Source of the DNA: Phycisphaerae bacterium
GTDB taxonomy: Bacteria > Planctomycetota > Phycisphaerae > Phycisphaerales > Phycisphaeraceae
Assembly (NCBI GenBank): GCA_002688155.1
Contig: NZCH01000077.1
Location: 1 to 19,552 of the forward strand
Length of the DNA stretch: 19,552 bases
Direction: 5' to 3'
In this document: positions 1 to 6,691 of the stretch, piece by piece
Layout of the letters: each line of letters opens with the position of its first letter
Position numbering within the stretch: position 1 is the first letter of the stretch
Notes under the pieces: generated by a model
What the model saw: only the letters and a program-made list of their open reading frames with translations
What the model was told of the DNA's origin: nothing
Databases searched by the model: none
Translations under genes and position numbers: made by a program

Positions 1-1
1 C

Positions 2-571
2 CAGGTGCGTGACCGGTTAGGCGCCATCGTGTTCGGCGTTGAAGACGAAACACTGCAGCAATCGCTGGTCAACCTGTTGCGGGACAAGGCGGCTACCGTC
101 GCGACGGCTGAAAGCTGCACGGGCGGGCTGGTCGGCAAGATGATCTCCGACATTCCCGGGTCCAGCAGCGTGTACGCCGGCGGGTGGGTGCCGTACTCCA
201 ACCAGATGAAGCACGACCAGTTGGGCGTGCGCATGGAATTGATCGACGAGCACGGCGCGGTGAGCGATCCGGTCGGGCGTGCGATGGCGCGCGGCGCGCT
301 TGAGCACAGCGGCGCGACGCTCGCGACGAGCATCACCGGCATCGCCGGCCCGACCGGCGGCAGCGAGGAGAAACCCGTCGGCACCGTGTGGATCGCCGTC
401 GCCGAACAACGCGCCGCCGCCGACCCTGACGTGCAAACCATGCTCTTTCAATTGCCCGGCGATCGCGACACCGTGCGTGATCGCGCTGCGCGCTGCGCTT
501 TGCAAATGCTACGATTCATGTTGCTCGATCAATCTCTCGACGACATGGCATGGGGCAAACGCGGTACATGA
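2..571 (+). CDS. cinA: CinA family protein, C-terminal nicotinamide-nucleotide amidase domain (5' partial)
   Basis: This is the CinA C-terminal (PncC) domain, which deamidates nicotinamide mononucleotide to nicotinate mononucleotide in pyridine nucleotide salvage. Numbering from the GTG at 5, the family signature AESCTGG lies at residues 35-41. The Ser/Tyr/Lys set reported as catalytic in PncC appears as PGSSS (Ser54), PYSN (Tyr64) and MK (Lys69), with the family's spacing. SITGIAGPTGG follows near residue 109. The reading frame is open to the window edge, and the first residues (RLGAIVFG) resemble the linker that follows the MoaB-like N-terminal domain in full-length CinA. I therefore think the gene starts upstream and the GTG at 5 is not the true start. 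The stop is TGA at 569-571. The gene converges on the next one with a 15-bp gap and no visible terminator. Confidence 0.9.
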   Translation, partial: QVRDRLGAIVFGVEDETLQQSLVNLLRDKAATVATAESCTGGLVGKMISDIPGSSSVYAGGWVPYSNQMKHDQLGVRMELIDEHGAVSDPVGRAMARGALEHSGATLATSITGIAGPTGGSEEKPVGTVWIAVAEQRAAADPDVQTMLFQLPGDRDTVRDRAARCALQMLRFMLLDQSLDDMAWGKRGT

Positions 572-586
572 TGCGCTTGCGCCGCG

Positions 587-1582
587 TCACTCCGCCGCGC
601 TACGCTCAAACGCAGCGCACCACTGCTGCACGGTGATCGCGTCCTCATACCGCGCGCCGATCGGCACGCGTTGCATGCCGCGCACGACGCGACAGAAGCA
701 CCGCAACTGCTCTGCGAGCATGCCCGCCGGCGCGTTCGGATCGGCAATGATCTCCAGGTTCATCGGAAAATGGTTCATGTCGTCCCACACGATGATCGGC
801 CGGGGGTTCGGCTCCAGCCGCGCGGCCCAGCCTTTGCCGAATACTTCCAACCGATCAAACCCGTCATCGCCCATGCCCGGCGTCGTCAGGAACGACGCGC
901 TGAACGACGCAAGCAGGCCCGACTCGAATTCGATGTGCGCAATCGTCAGGTCGCAGGGCTCGTCGCCGCGCTTGGCGGACCTTGCCCAGAATCGCTTGCC
1001 CGGGTCGCCGTGCGTCAGCGCCAGTGTCATGTACAGGTCGTGCACCATCGTCAGGTACAACGGCGACTCGCCGGGGTAATTCGTGACCACGGACGTCGGC
1101 CGGTGGCGGACGCAGTTGATGTACGTCAGTTGCCCGCGCTGATTCACCTGCTCCATCAGCACGCGAATCTCGCTGTTGAAGATCAGAATGTGTCCGAGCA
1201 TCAGGTTGCTCGAATCATCCGCGACCAGTGGCGCCAGCGATTGGGCTTGTTCGAGGTCTTCGGCGATCGGCTTTTCCAACAGCACGGTCTTGCCGGCCTC
1301 GAGCAGCACCTTCGTGATCGGTACGTGCGACGCGGACGAGCTTGCGACGATCCACGCCTGGGCATCCGATGCACTGATCGCCTCGTGCAGGTCCAGGTAA
1401 CCCGGCACCTCCGTGTCCCGGCCGGGCAGCAGCATGTTCGTTTCGTCCAAACTCGCCTGCCGTCTCGCGACCAGCGCAACGAGGTCCGCCTCGGCAAGCC
1501 CCGCGAGTGTTTGCGCATGGAGTTTGCCAAAGGCGCCTAGGCCGATCACGCCGATCTTCACGGGGTTGAACGCTGTGGTCAT
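587..1582 (-). CDS. Gfo/Idh/MocA family NAD(P)-dependent oxidoreductase
   Basis: This is a 331-aa two-domain sugar or polyol dehydrogenase-like protein. The N-terminal Rossmann fold starts with VKIGVIGLGAFG (residues 8-19), carrying the dinucleotide-binding GxGxxG. The family Lys motif EKP lies at 103-105 in LLEKPIAEDLEQA, the usual position after the fifth strand. The C-terminal half has the expected alternating beta pattern (for example HIEFESGLLASFSASFL). Substrate cannot be predicted from sequence. I chose the ATG at 1582 because AGGA lies 7 nt upstream; a GTG two codons earlier is also in frame. Its upstream spacer carries a heptad repeat array shared with other genes here. It is transcribed divergently from the gene at 1763, with no functional link visible. 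Confidence 0.9.
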   Translation of the reverse strand: MTTAFNPVKIGVIGLGAFGKLHAQTLAGLAEADLVALVARRQASLDETNMLLPGRDTEVPGYLDLHEAISASDAQAWIVASSSASHVPITKVLLEAGKTVLLEKPIAEDLEQAQSLAPLVADDSSNLMLGHILIFNSEIRVLMEQVNQRGQLTYINCVRHRPTSVVTNYPGESPLYLTMVHDLYMTLALTHGDPGKRFWARSAKRGDEPCDLTIAHIEFESGLLASFSASFLTTPGMGDDGFDRLEVFGKGWAARLEPNPRPIIVWDDMNHFPMNLEIIADPNAPAGMLAEQLRCFCRVVRGMQRVPIGARYEDAITVQQWCAAFERSAAE

Positions 1583-1589
1583 GGCCACA

Positions 1590-1593
1590 TCCT
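1590..1593 (-). promoter_or_regulatory. Shine-Dalgarno site of the Gfo/Idh/MocA gene
   Basis: AGGA on the minus strand lies 7 nt before the ATG at 1582 and too close to the GTG at 1588, so it decides the start. Clear ribosome binding sites are uncommon in this window. Confidence 0.5.
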
Positions 1594-1598
1594 AAGGG

Positions 1599-1689
1599 AA
1601 TTTGCGAGTTCCGATTGCCGATCTTCGATTCCACGTGGGCCCTGATTACACAGTCACCGGCGATTCGCAACCGCAAATCGTAAATCGCG
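1599..1689. repeat. Two opposed arrays of degenerate 7-bp tandem repeats in a divergent spacer
   Basis: Positions 1599-1633 read as five consecutive 7-mers of the GATTGCC/GATCTTC type on the plus strand. Positions 1662-1689 read as four 7-mers of the complementary type, ending with AATCGTA then AATCGCG. Each array therefore shows the AATCG form on the coding strand of the gene it precedes (the oxidoreductase to the left, the hypothetical gene to the right). The stretch 1613-1630 (GATTGCCGATCTTCGATT) recurs at 6362-6379 with one mismatch. No protein or RNA gene explains it. Confidence 0.7.
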
Positions 1690-1762
1690 CCTGTGGTTAA
1701 ACTGGCATTGCACGCGGCGACGTGCCTTTGCCCAACTGGTCGCGCTCAACGGCTCACTCTTC

Positions 1763-2266
1763 ATGCAAACCCGCCCGGTCAACCCGAAGTACTGCACGCA
1801 GCGGATTCGCGTCGACTACCCACACGTGGGCATCTTCGACACGAAAACCGGCATCCCATGGCTCGTAAAACGCCGGATGGGTCAGAACGCGATGCGTGTT
1901 TCGCACGCACGTATGCTCATCGGCGGCACACAGGATACGTCCACCACCGCCAAGGACCAGTACCTTTGCTACTGGTTCCATACGCCTGGCTCAGGGCACG
2001 GCAAACTCTTTGGGCAAAACCTCAACTGGGATGAGGGTCAACTGATCCTGCGCATCGATCCGCATTGGAATTACCAGACCATGGAACTGATCGCCTCCAT
2101 CGATACCGCACGGATGCAGCGCAATATCAGGCAGCAACACCGCTGGGGGGAAAAGCTGTTTCAGGCATACGTCGCCGCAAAACCCAAGTTTGCCATGTCG
2201 TGGCACCTGGTCGGCCCGCGCGCGGAAGATTCAATGTTTGACATCGAGCGCTACGAGCCGCGGTGA
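1763..2266 (+). CDS. Hypothetical protein, 167 aa
   Basis: I do not recognise this protein. It is predicted soluble, with no signal peptide or membrane segment. It is rich in aromatic residues (several Trp, Tyr and His, for example DPHWNYQTM and MSWHLVGPR) and basic residues, and has only two Cys. Third codon positions are mostly G or C, and the frame runs right up to the convergent recO gene with a 5-bp gap, which supports real coding. The ATG at 1763 has no Shine-Dalgarno site. The frame stays open upstream to 1646 without an ATG or GTG, so the N-terminus is uncertain. The spacer upstream holds heptad repeats. It could belong to a lineage-restricted family; no function is proposed. Confidence 0.6.
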   Translation: MQTRPVNPKYCTQRIRVDYPHVGIFDTKTGIPWLVKRRMGQNAMRVSHARMLIGGTQDTSTTAKDQYLCYWFHTPGSGHGKLFGQNLNWDEGQLILRIDPHWNYQTMELIASIDTARMQRNIRQQHRWGEKLFQAYVAAKPKFAMSWHLVGPRAEDSMFDIERYEPR

Positions 2267-2271
2267 TCGTG

Positions 2272-3027
2272 TCACGTGCGCCTGTCGAGCACGATATTCA
2301 TTGTCGGTAATTCGCGATCAAGAATCGCGCGCACGTAAACGCACAGCAGGCGATTCGCGCGCTTCAGGGTCGTTGCGCCTGCGTCGACCTGGTCGGCCGT
2401 TTCGGCGAGCGCCCGCAGCAGTTGCAGCGTTTCGCTGCGCACACGCCACTGGTCGTCGTTGGGCTCGTTCTTGTCCACGGCAAACCCGCCGCGATGCGGG
2501 TCAAATGTGTAGGTGGCGCGTTTGGGCAGTGGTTTGGCACTGCGCACATCCGTGTCGAGGTTGGGCCGCAAACCCGCATCATTGAGCAGGTCCCACGCAA
2601 ACCGCAGCAGTGCCGCATCACCATCGGCCGGCACGCGACTGATCGTTTCTAGTAACCGCATCATCGCCGCAAACGACGCCCGGTGAGGCTCGTGTTCCGC
2701 CACGAGCGCCCCGCACAGATCGGCCGCGTACATCGCCATCCACTGCGAGCACAAATCCGTGTGCAGATGATGAAACGGCTGTTGCAGGTCCCATTCCGTG
2801 ATGCTCGCCAAGTCAGCCGTCGCCTTGATGGTCCCCACGACCTGCCCACCGGTCAGCAAGTCGATCCCGCCGGAGAACCGCGAGATCGCGCTGGGACTCA
2901 TCCGCTTTGACCCCTTGGCCAACCCACGCAGCACGCCATGCTCGCGCGTTAACAACGCCACGATCTGGCTGGTTTCCGACCAGTCGATCATGCGGATGCA
3001 CACGGCCTGATCCTTGAAGCGGGACAT
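2272..3027 (-). CDS. recO: DNA repair protein RecO
   Basis: RecO acts with RecR (and RecF) to load RecA onto SSB-coated single-stranded DNA in gap repair. The 251-aa length is normal. The N-terminal OB-fold region matches the family well: KDQAVCIRMIDWSETSQIV at residues 5-23, then LLTREHGVLRGLAKGSKR. The helical region follows, with LLRFAWDLLNDAGLRPNLD at about 140-158. The zinc-binding Cys cluster common after this point in RecO is absent: residues 158-168 read DTDVRSAKPLP where a CxxC is usual, and no Cys pair follows. The start is ATG at 3025-3027, without a clear Shine-Dalgarno site. It lies 71 bp downstream of valS on the same strand, and that spacer is filled with 7-bp repeats, so cotranscription with valS is plausible. 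Confidence 0.9.
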   Translation of the reverse strand: MSRFKDQAVCIRMIDWSETSQIVALLTREHGVLRGLAKGSKRMSPSAISRFSGGIDLLTGGQVVGTIKATADLASITEWDLQQPFHHLHTDLCSQWMAMYAADLCGALVAEHEPHRASFAAMMRLLETISRVPADGDAALLRFAWDLLNDAGLRPNLDTDVRSAKPLPKRATYTFDPHRGGFAVDKNEPNDDQWRVRSETLQLLRALAETADQVDAGATTLKRANRLLCVYVRAILDRELPTMNIVLDRRT

Positions 3028-3032
3028 TTTAG

Positions 3033-3102
3033 AAATCCGAATTCCGAATGTCGCTTGCCGGACAGCGCAGTATGACGGTATTGCCGGAAAATCGGAAATC
3101 AG
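3033..3102. repeat. Heptad repeat array filling the valS-recO spacer
   Basis: The 70 bases divide exactly into ten 7-mers. The outer units are clear (AAATCCG and AATTCCG at the recO side; AAATCGG and AAATCAG at the valS side) and the middle units are degenerate. The last unit contains the valS stop codon (3099-3101), and the first begins 5 nt before the recO ATG. Confidence 0.65.
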
Positions 3103-6100
3103 TGCAGCGTTGCCAACTGCGCTTCGATCGCCTCAACCTGCTTTTTCGCATCAGCCAACTGCTCGCGCGTCTGGTGCACCAGGTGTTCGGGGGCCTTGTC
3201 GATGTAGCTCGTGTTCGACAGCCGGCCTTCTAGCATCTTGGCACTTTTTTGGACTTCCCCGAGTTGTTTGGTCAGGCGTTCGCGTTCGGCGGACCTGTCG
3301 ATCAGGCCGTGCAGGTACAACTCGACGTCGACGGCCACCGTTGCCGCGGCGTCGTCGGGTTTGGTTTGGGAAGGCCCGGCTGCGATGAATTCGCAGTTCG
3401 CAAGTGTTTCAATCAGCGCTTTGCGCGCCGTGATTTTGTCGGCCACTTCCGGGGCCGCTTTCGCGGTTACGGGCACGGTCTGGCGCGGCGCTACTTTGTG
3501 GGTCGTGCGCACCTGGCGGATCGCGCTTACGAGAATCTGCACTCGTTCAAATTGTGCCTCGACGTCGTCACTGATGAGCGCGTCATCGGGCGTCGGCCAC
3601 TTCGTCAGACACAGTATGTCGGTTGTTGGCAGGTCAAGCCCGTCAACACCGCGATCGGGCGCCACTTCGTTAAGTTGTTGCCACAGCCGTTCGGTGATAA
3701 ACGGCATCGCGGGGTGCAGCAACCGCAGCGACACGTCGATTGCCGACGCCAGCACCCGCCGCTGCACGGCGTTGGCCTGCACCGTGGGCTTCACCGCCTC
3801 GATGTACCAGTCGCAAAGGTCCCGCCAGATAAAGTCGTAGAGACTCTGCCCGTAGTTCGAGAATTCAAACTGCTCCAGCGCCGCGGTTGCGTCACGCGCC
3901 ACGCGCGCCACACGCGACAGGATCCACTGGTCCGCGAGCCCCGGGTCCGCAGTTTCCACTGCGGTGGCTGCTGCGGGGTCCTCACCGGCCTGGAGGTTCG
4001 TGAGTGCAAACCTGACCGCGTTCCATAACTTGTTCGAGAAATTGCGGCCGACGTCGAACTTCGAACTTGTGTTGCGCGCCAGTGGCTGATCGTCCGTCGG
4101 CGCCGCCTTGCCCGACGACGCACCGTACGATGACACCATCTTCTTGTTTTTGTCCGTCGGGCAGGCCTGCACCGGCGCCGCGACCACGTGCCCCGCTGCG
4201 TCCGTTATCGTCTCGGGCGTAAACATCTGTCCCGTGTGCGGGCAAATCATGTCCACCGGCAGGCGCACATCCTGCGTCTGCGTCGTCATCAGCGCCAGCG
4301 TATACCGCATCGCGTCGGCCCCGTGCGTGTCGATGATGTCCACCGGGTCCACGCCATTACCCAGCGACTTGCTCATCTTCTGTCCGTGCCCGTCCTGAAT
4401 CATCGCGTGAATGAACACGTCGGTGAACGGCAGGCACCCGCGGTAATACAGGTTCGTCATCACCATGCGCGACACCCAAAGGGTGATGATCTCGCGAGCC
4501 GTACAAAGCACGTTGCCGGGGTTCCAGGTGCTCAGTTCCGGCGTGTCGCCGGGCCAACCCATCGTGGAAAATGGCCACAGGGCGCTGCTGAACCATGTGT
4601 CAAGGACGTCGGGGTCCTGGGTGAAACCGGCCTCACGTAATGCCGTAACAGGGTCATCTGTTTCAAAACCGCGGCCGAGGTCGATTGTGCCGTCGCGCAG
4701 GCAGACATAGGTAACGTACTGGCCATCCGGAGCAGCGCTGCTCTTGTCAGCCCAGTCGATTCGCGAATGATCTGGCGTGACGCTCACAACGACCGCATTT
4801 TCAGACGATGCCAATGCTTCGGTTAATCCGGAGGCCTTCTCATCGGGCATGTGGCCATCACGCAGCTGGAACGTCTTGCTCCACACCGGAATCCGATGCC
4901 CCCACCACAGTTGTCGGCTGATGCACCAGTCGCGGATGTTTTCGTGCCAGGTTTGGAAGGTCTTCGCGTACCGCGCGGGCGTGAAGCGCAGTTGGTCTTT
5001 CCCGCTGCCGGCTGTTGCACCGTCCGTGCGCTGATCCGGCGCCATCGCGCCCAGCGCCGCGCCCGCGAGGCGGTCGTCCGTTACTTTCACGTACCACTGA
5101 TCGCTCAAATACGGCTCGATCGGCACGTGGCTGCGATAACTGTGCCCCACGGCGTGGCGGTAGGGGCGCACGTGGTCCATCAGATCGTTGTCTTCGAACC
5201 ACTTGACGATCATGTTGCGCGCTTGTTCGCGCTGTTGGCCGAGCAGGTCGTGCGCGAAGGGGGCAACGTGCGGTCTCCCGGATTTCGATCCGTGATCTTC
5301 GGCGGCTTGATCGTTTTGTTCCCATTCCTCGGCGGGCCAGCCGTGGTTGCGGCTGATGGCGCCGTCGGGCGCCATGACGTTGATGACCGGCAGAGGGTCA
5401 GGCGTATGCCGTTGGCCGATCTCGTAGTCGTTGGGGTCGTGCGCTGGAGTGACCTTGAGGAACCCGCTGGCGAAGCGGGCCATGTCATCGCTGCTCTGGG
5501 GGTCAGGCATCACCACGTAGTCGTCGCCGATGATCGGGATGATCCGGTTCACGATGGGCAGACGCACGCACTTACCGATCAGGTGTGCGCGCTGCGGGTC
5601 CTTCGGGTTCACTGCCACCGCCGTGTCGCCGAGCATGGTTTCGGGACGCGTGGTGGCGACGGTGGCGAACTCACCGGTGTCGGTGTCATCGTCCGGATCC
5701 ACAATCGGATACTTCATGTACCAGAAGAACCCGTCGACATCGTGCATTTCGACTTCATCGTCCGCCAGCGCGGTCTGCGTAGCCGGGTCCCAGTTTACGA
5801 GGCGTTTGCCGCGGTAAATGAGCCCGTCCCTGAACAGGCGGAAAAACGCCTCCTGCACGGCGGCCGCGCACGTCGGGTCCATCGTGAAACGCTGGCGGTT
5901 CCAGTCGCACGAGCAGCCCATGCGTTTGAGTTGTTCGGTGATGCGGGCTTCGTACTGGTCTTTCCATGCCTGCACTTTCGCGATGAACTTTTCGCGGCCG
6001 CCCTGGCCTTGCTCTTCGATCTTTTTGTATTCCTTGAGCGTGGGCTGGCCTTCCTGCTGCAGGCGTTTATCGACGACGGCTTGCGTGGCGATGCCGGCGT

Positions 6101-6353
6101 GGTCGGTTCCGGGCATCCACAGCACGTTGTCGCCGGCCATGCGTCGCCAGCGGATCAGAATGTCCTGCAGCGTATTGTTGAGCGCATGGCCCATGTGCAG
6201 CGCGGCCGTGACGTTAGGCGGCGGGATGACGATGCAGTACGGTTCGCCCGGCGCGTCGGGCTCAGCGTGAAATGCACCCGTGTCACGCCAGCGGGCGTCC
6301 ACCTGGGGCTCCACTTCAGCGGGGTTGTAGGTTTTGGAGAGTTCGGAGGACAT
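3099..6353 (-). CDS. valS: Valine--tRNA ligase (ValRS)
   Basis: This class I aminoacyl-tRNA synthetase charges tRNA-Val in the cytosol. Counted from the ATG at 6353, the protein has 1084 aa, longer than the roughly 880-960 aa usual for bacteria. The HIGH motif is HMGH at 53-56 in PPPNVTAALHMGH. The CP1 editing domain carries ATTRPETMLGDTAVAV and the VTPAHDPNDYEIG motif. KMSKS is at 659-663, and a C-terminal coiled-coil arm (ERERLTKQLGEVQKSAKMLE onward) is present. Extra length includes an insertion of about 55-65 residues after KMSKS, starting CPHTGQMF and holding a second Cys (ACPTDK). I rejected the longer frame to 6461 because its extra residues (DNRQSQIGNQ) are translated heptad repeats. 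No Shine-Dalgarno site is visible. A promoter lies at 6568-6595. Confidence 0.97.
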   Translation of the reverse strand: MSSELSKTYNPAEVEPQVDARWRDTGAFHAEPDAPGEPYCIVIPPPNVTAALHMGHALNNTLQDILIRWRRMAGDNVLWMPGTDHAGIATQAVVDKRLQQEGQPTLKEYKKIEEQGQGGREKFIAKVQAWKDQYEARITEQLKRMGCSCDWNRQRFTMDPTCAAAVQEAFFRLFRDGLIYRGKRLVNWDPATQTALADDEVEMHDVDGFFWYMKYPIVDPDDDTDTGEFATVATTRPETMLGDTAVAVNPKDPQRAHLIGKCVRLPIVNRIIPIIGDDYVVMPDPQSSDDMARFASGFLKVTPAHDPNDYEIGQRHTPDPLPVINVMAPDGAISRNHGWPAEEWEQNDQAAEDHGSKSGRPHVAPFAHDLLGQQREQARNMIVKWFEDNDLMDHVRPYRHAVGHSYRSHVPIEPYLSDQWYVKVTDDRLAGAALGAMAPDQRTDGATAGSGKDQLRFTPARYAKTFQTWHENIRDWCISRQLWWGHRIPVWSKTFQLRDGHMPDEKASGLTEALASSENAVVVSVTPDHSRIDWADKSSAAPDGQYVTYVCLRDGTIDLGRGFETDDPVTALREAGFTQDPDVLDTWFSSALWPFSTMGWPGDTPELSTWNPGNVLCTAREIITLWVSRMVMTNLYYRGCLPFTDVFIHAMIQDGHGQKMSKSLGNGVDPVDIIDTHGADAMRYTLALMTTQTQDVRLPVDMICPHTGQMFTPETITDAAGHVVAAPVQACPTDKNKKMVSSYGASSGKAAPTDDQPLARNTSSKFDVGRNFSNKLWNAVRFALTNLQAGEDPAAATAVETADPGLADQWILSRVARVARDATAALEQFEFSNYGQSLYDFIWRDLCDWYIEAVKPTVQANAVQRRVLASAIDVSLRLLHPAMPFITERLWQQLNEVAPDRGVDGLDLPTTDILCLTKWPTPDDALISDDVEAQFERVQILVSAIRQVRTTHKVAPRQTVPVTAKAAPEVADKITARKALIETLANCEFIAAGPSQTKPDDAAATVAVDVELYLHGLIDRSAERERLTKQLGEVQKSAKMLEGRLSNTSYIDKAPEHLVHQTREQLADAKKQVEAIEAQLATLH

Positions 6354-6561
6354 TTGTGTTTGATTGCCGATCTGCGATTGTCGATTGTCGAGTTGTTTGC
6401 AGTGTGGCCGTTGCGATGAAATCAACAAGCTGCAACTGCAAGGTGGCAATCGCGAATGCAATGATTCAGTTGTTTGATCGCCCGTATGGACAGCGCAGCT
6501 TGGGGGTCATCCCCTCAGCTAACAGCGACGCTCAAGAGGTGACGCGTGAGGTGGGTCATGG
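6354..6561 (-). promoter_or_regulatory. Candidate 5' leader of valS (about 207 nt)
   Basis: This 338-bp gap between ffh and valS (6354-6691) holds no convincing gene. From the inferred transcription start near 6561, the valS leader contains a possible 14-codon ORF (6559 to 6515, peptide MTHLTRHLLSVAVS), then a hairpin at 6497-6520 with four consecutive G-C pairs, a TCAT loop and a flanking AGCT/AGCT stem, then the heptad array. The stop codon of the small ORF lies inside the 5' arm of the hairpin. Two of its last four codons before the stop are Val (GTC, GTT). I see no T-box consensus and no U-tract. Leader-based control of valS is inference. Confidence 0.35.
6362..6396. repeat. Heptad repeat array upstream of valS
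   Basis: Five consecutive 7-mers on the plus strand begin GATTGCC, GATCTGC, and include GATTGTC twice. The first 18 bases match 1613-1630 with one difference. The array ends 8 nt before the valS ATG, where a ribosome binding site would be expected. Confidence 0.75.
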
Positions 6562-6567
6562 CTGCTG

Positions 6568-6595
6568 ATTATATCGGCGAAGTCGCGGGGGACAA
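6568..6595 (-). promoter_or_regulatory. Sigma-70-type promoter for valS
   Basis: On the minus strand the -35 is TTGTCC (6595-6590) and the -10 is a perfect TATAAT (6573-6568), with a 16-bp spacer. It points at valS. The predicted start falls around 6560-6562, almost on the ATG of the small leader ORF at 6559. Confidence 0.6.
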
Positions 6596-6623
6596 GTAAT
6601 TTTGGTGTTGTGCGGTGCGTCAC

Positions 6624-6638
6624 GCAGACCCACGGATT
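6624..6638. repeat. 15-bp repeat copy, partner of 11176-11190
   Basis: GCAGACCCACGGATT here and GCAGACCCACAGATT at 11176-11190 differ by one base. Here the second arm of the hairpin is not preserved, so this may be a decayed copy. Confidence 0.4.
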
Positions 6639-6670
6639 TGTTTCACGGACTTAGCACTGAACAAACAGGT

Positions 6671-6691
6671 AATCGTAAATCGACAAACGCT
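6671..6691. repeat. Short heptad repeat array abutting the ffh stop codon
   Basis: Three in-register 7-mers start AATCGTA, AATCGAC and end immediately before the ffh stop codon (6692-6694). The AATCGTA unit followed by AATCG also occurs at 1676-1687. Confidence 0.55.

Noticed and set aside
671..1540. Plus-strand ORF of 289 codons opposite the Gfo/Idh/MocA gene
   Set aside because: It is a shadow of a well-supported oxidoreductase and its product is Arg/Gln/Val rich with no domain.
4851..6419. Long plus-strand ORF (522 codons) opposite valS
   Set aside because: It is antisense to conserved ValRS motifs; long antisense frames are expected in GC-rich coding DNA and the product matches no family.
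6354..6561. T-box riboswitch upstream of valS
   Set aside because: No T-box consensus, no terminator with U-tract and no stem I specifier arrangement could be found.
6354..6691. SRP RNA gene next to ffh
   Set aside because: The conserved tetraloop and flanking asymmetric loop of 4.5S RNA are not present on either strand.
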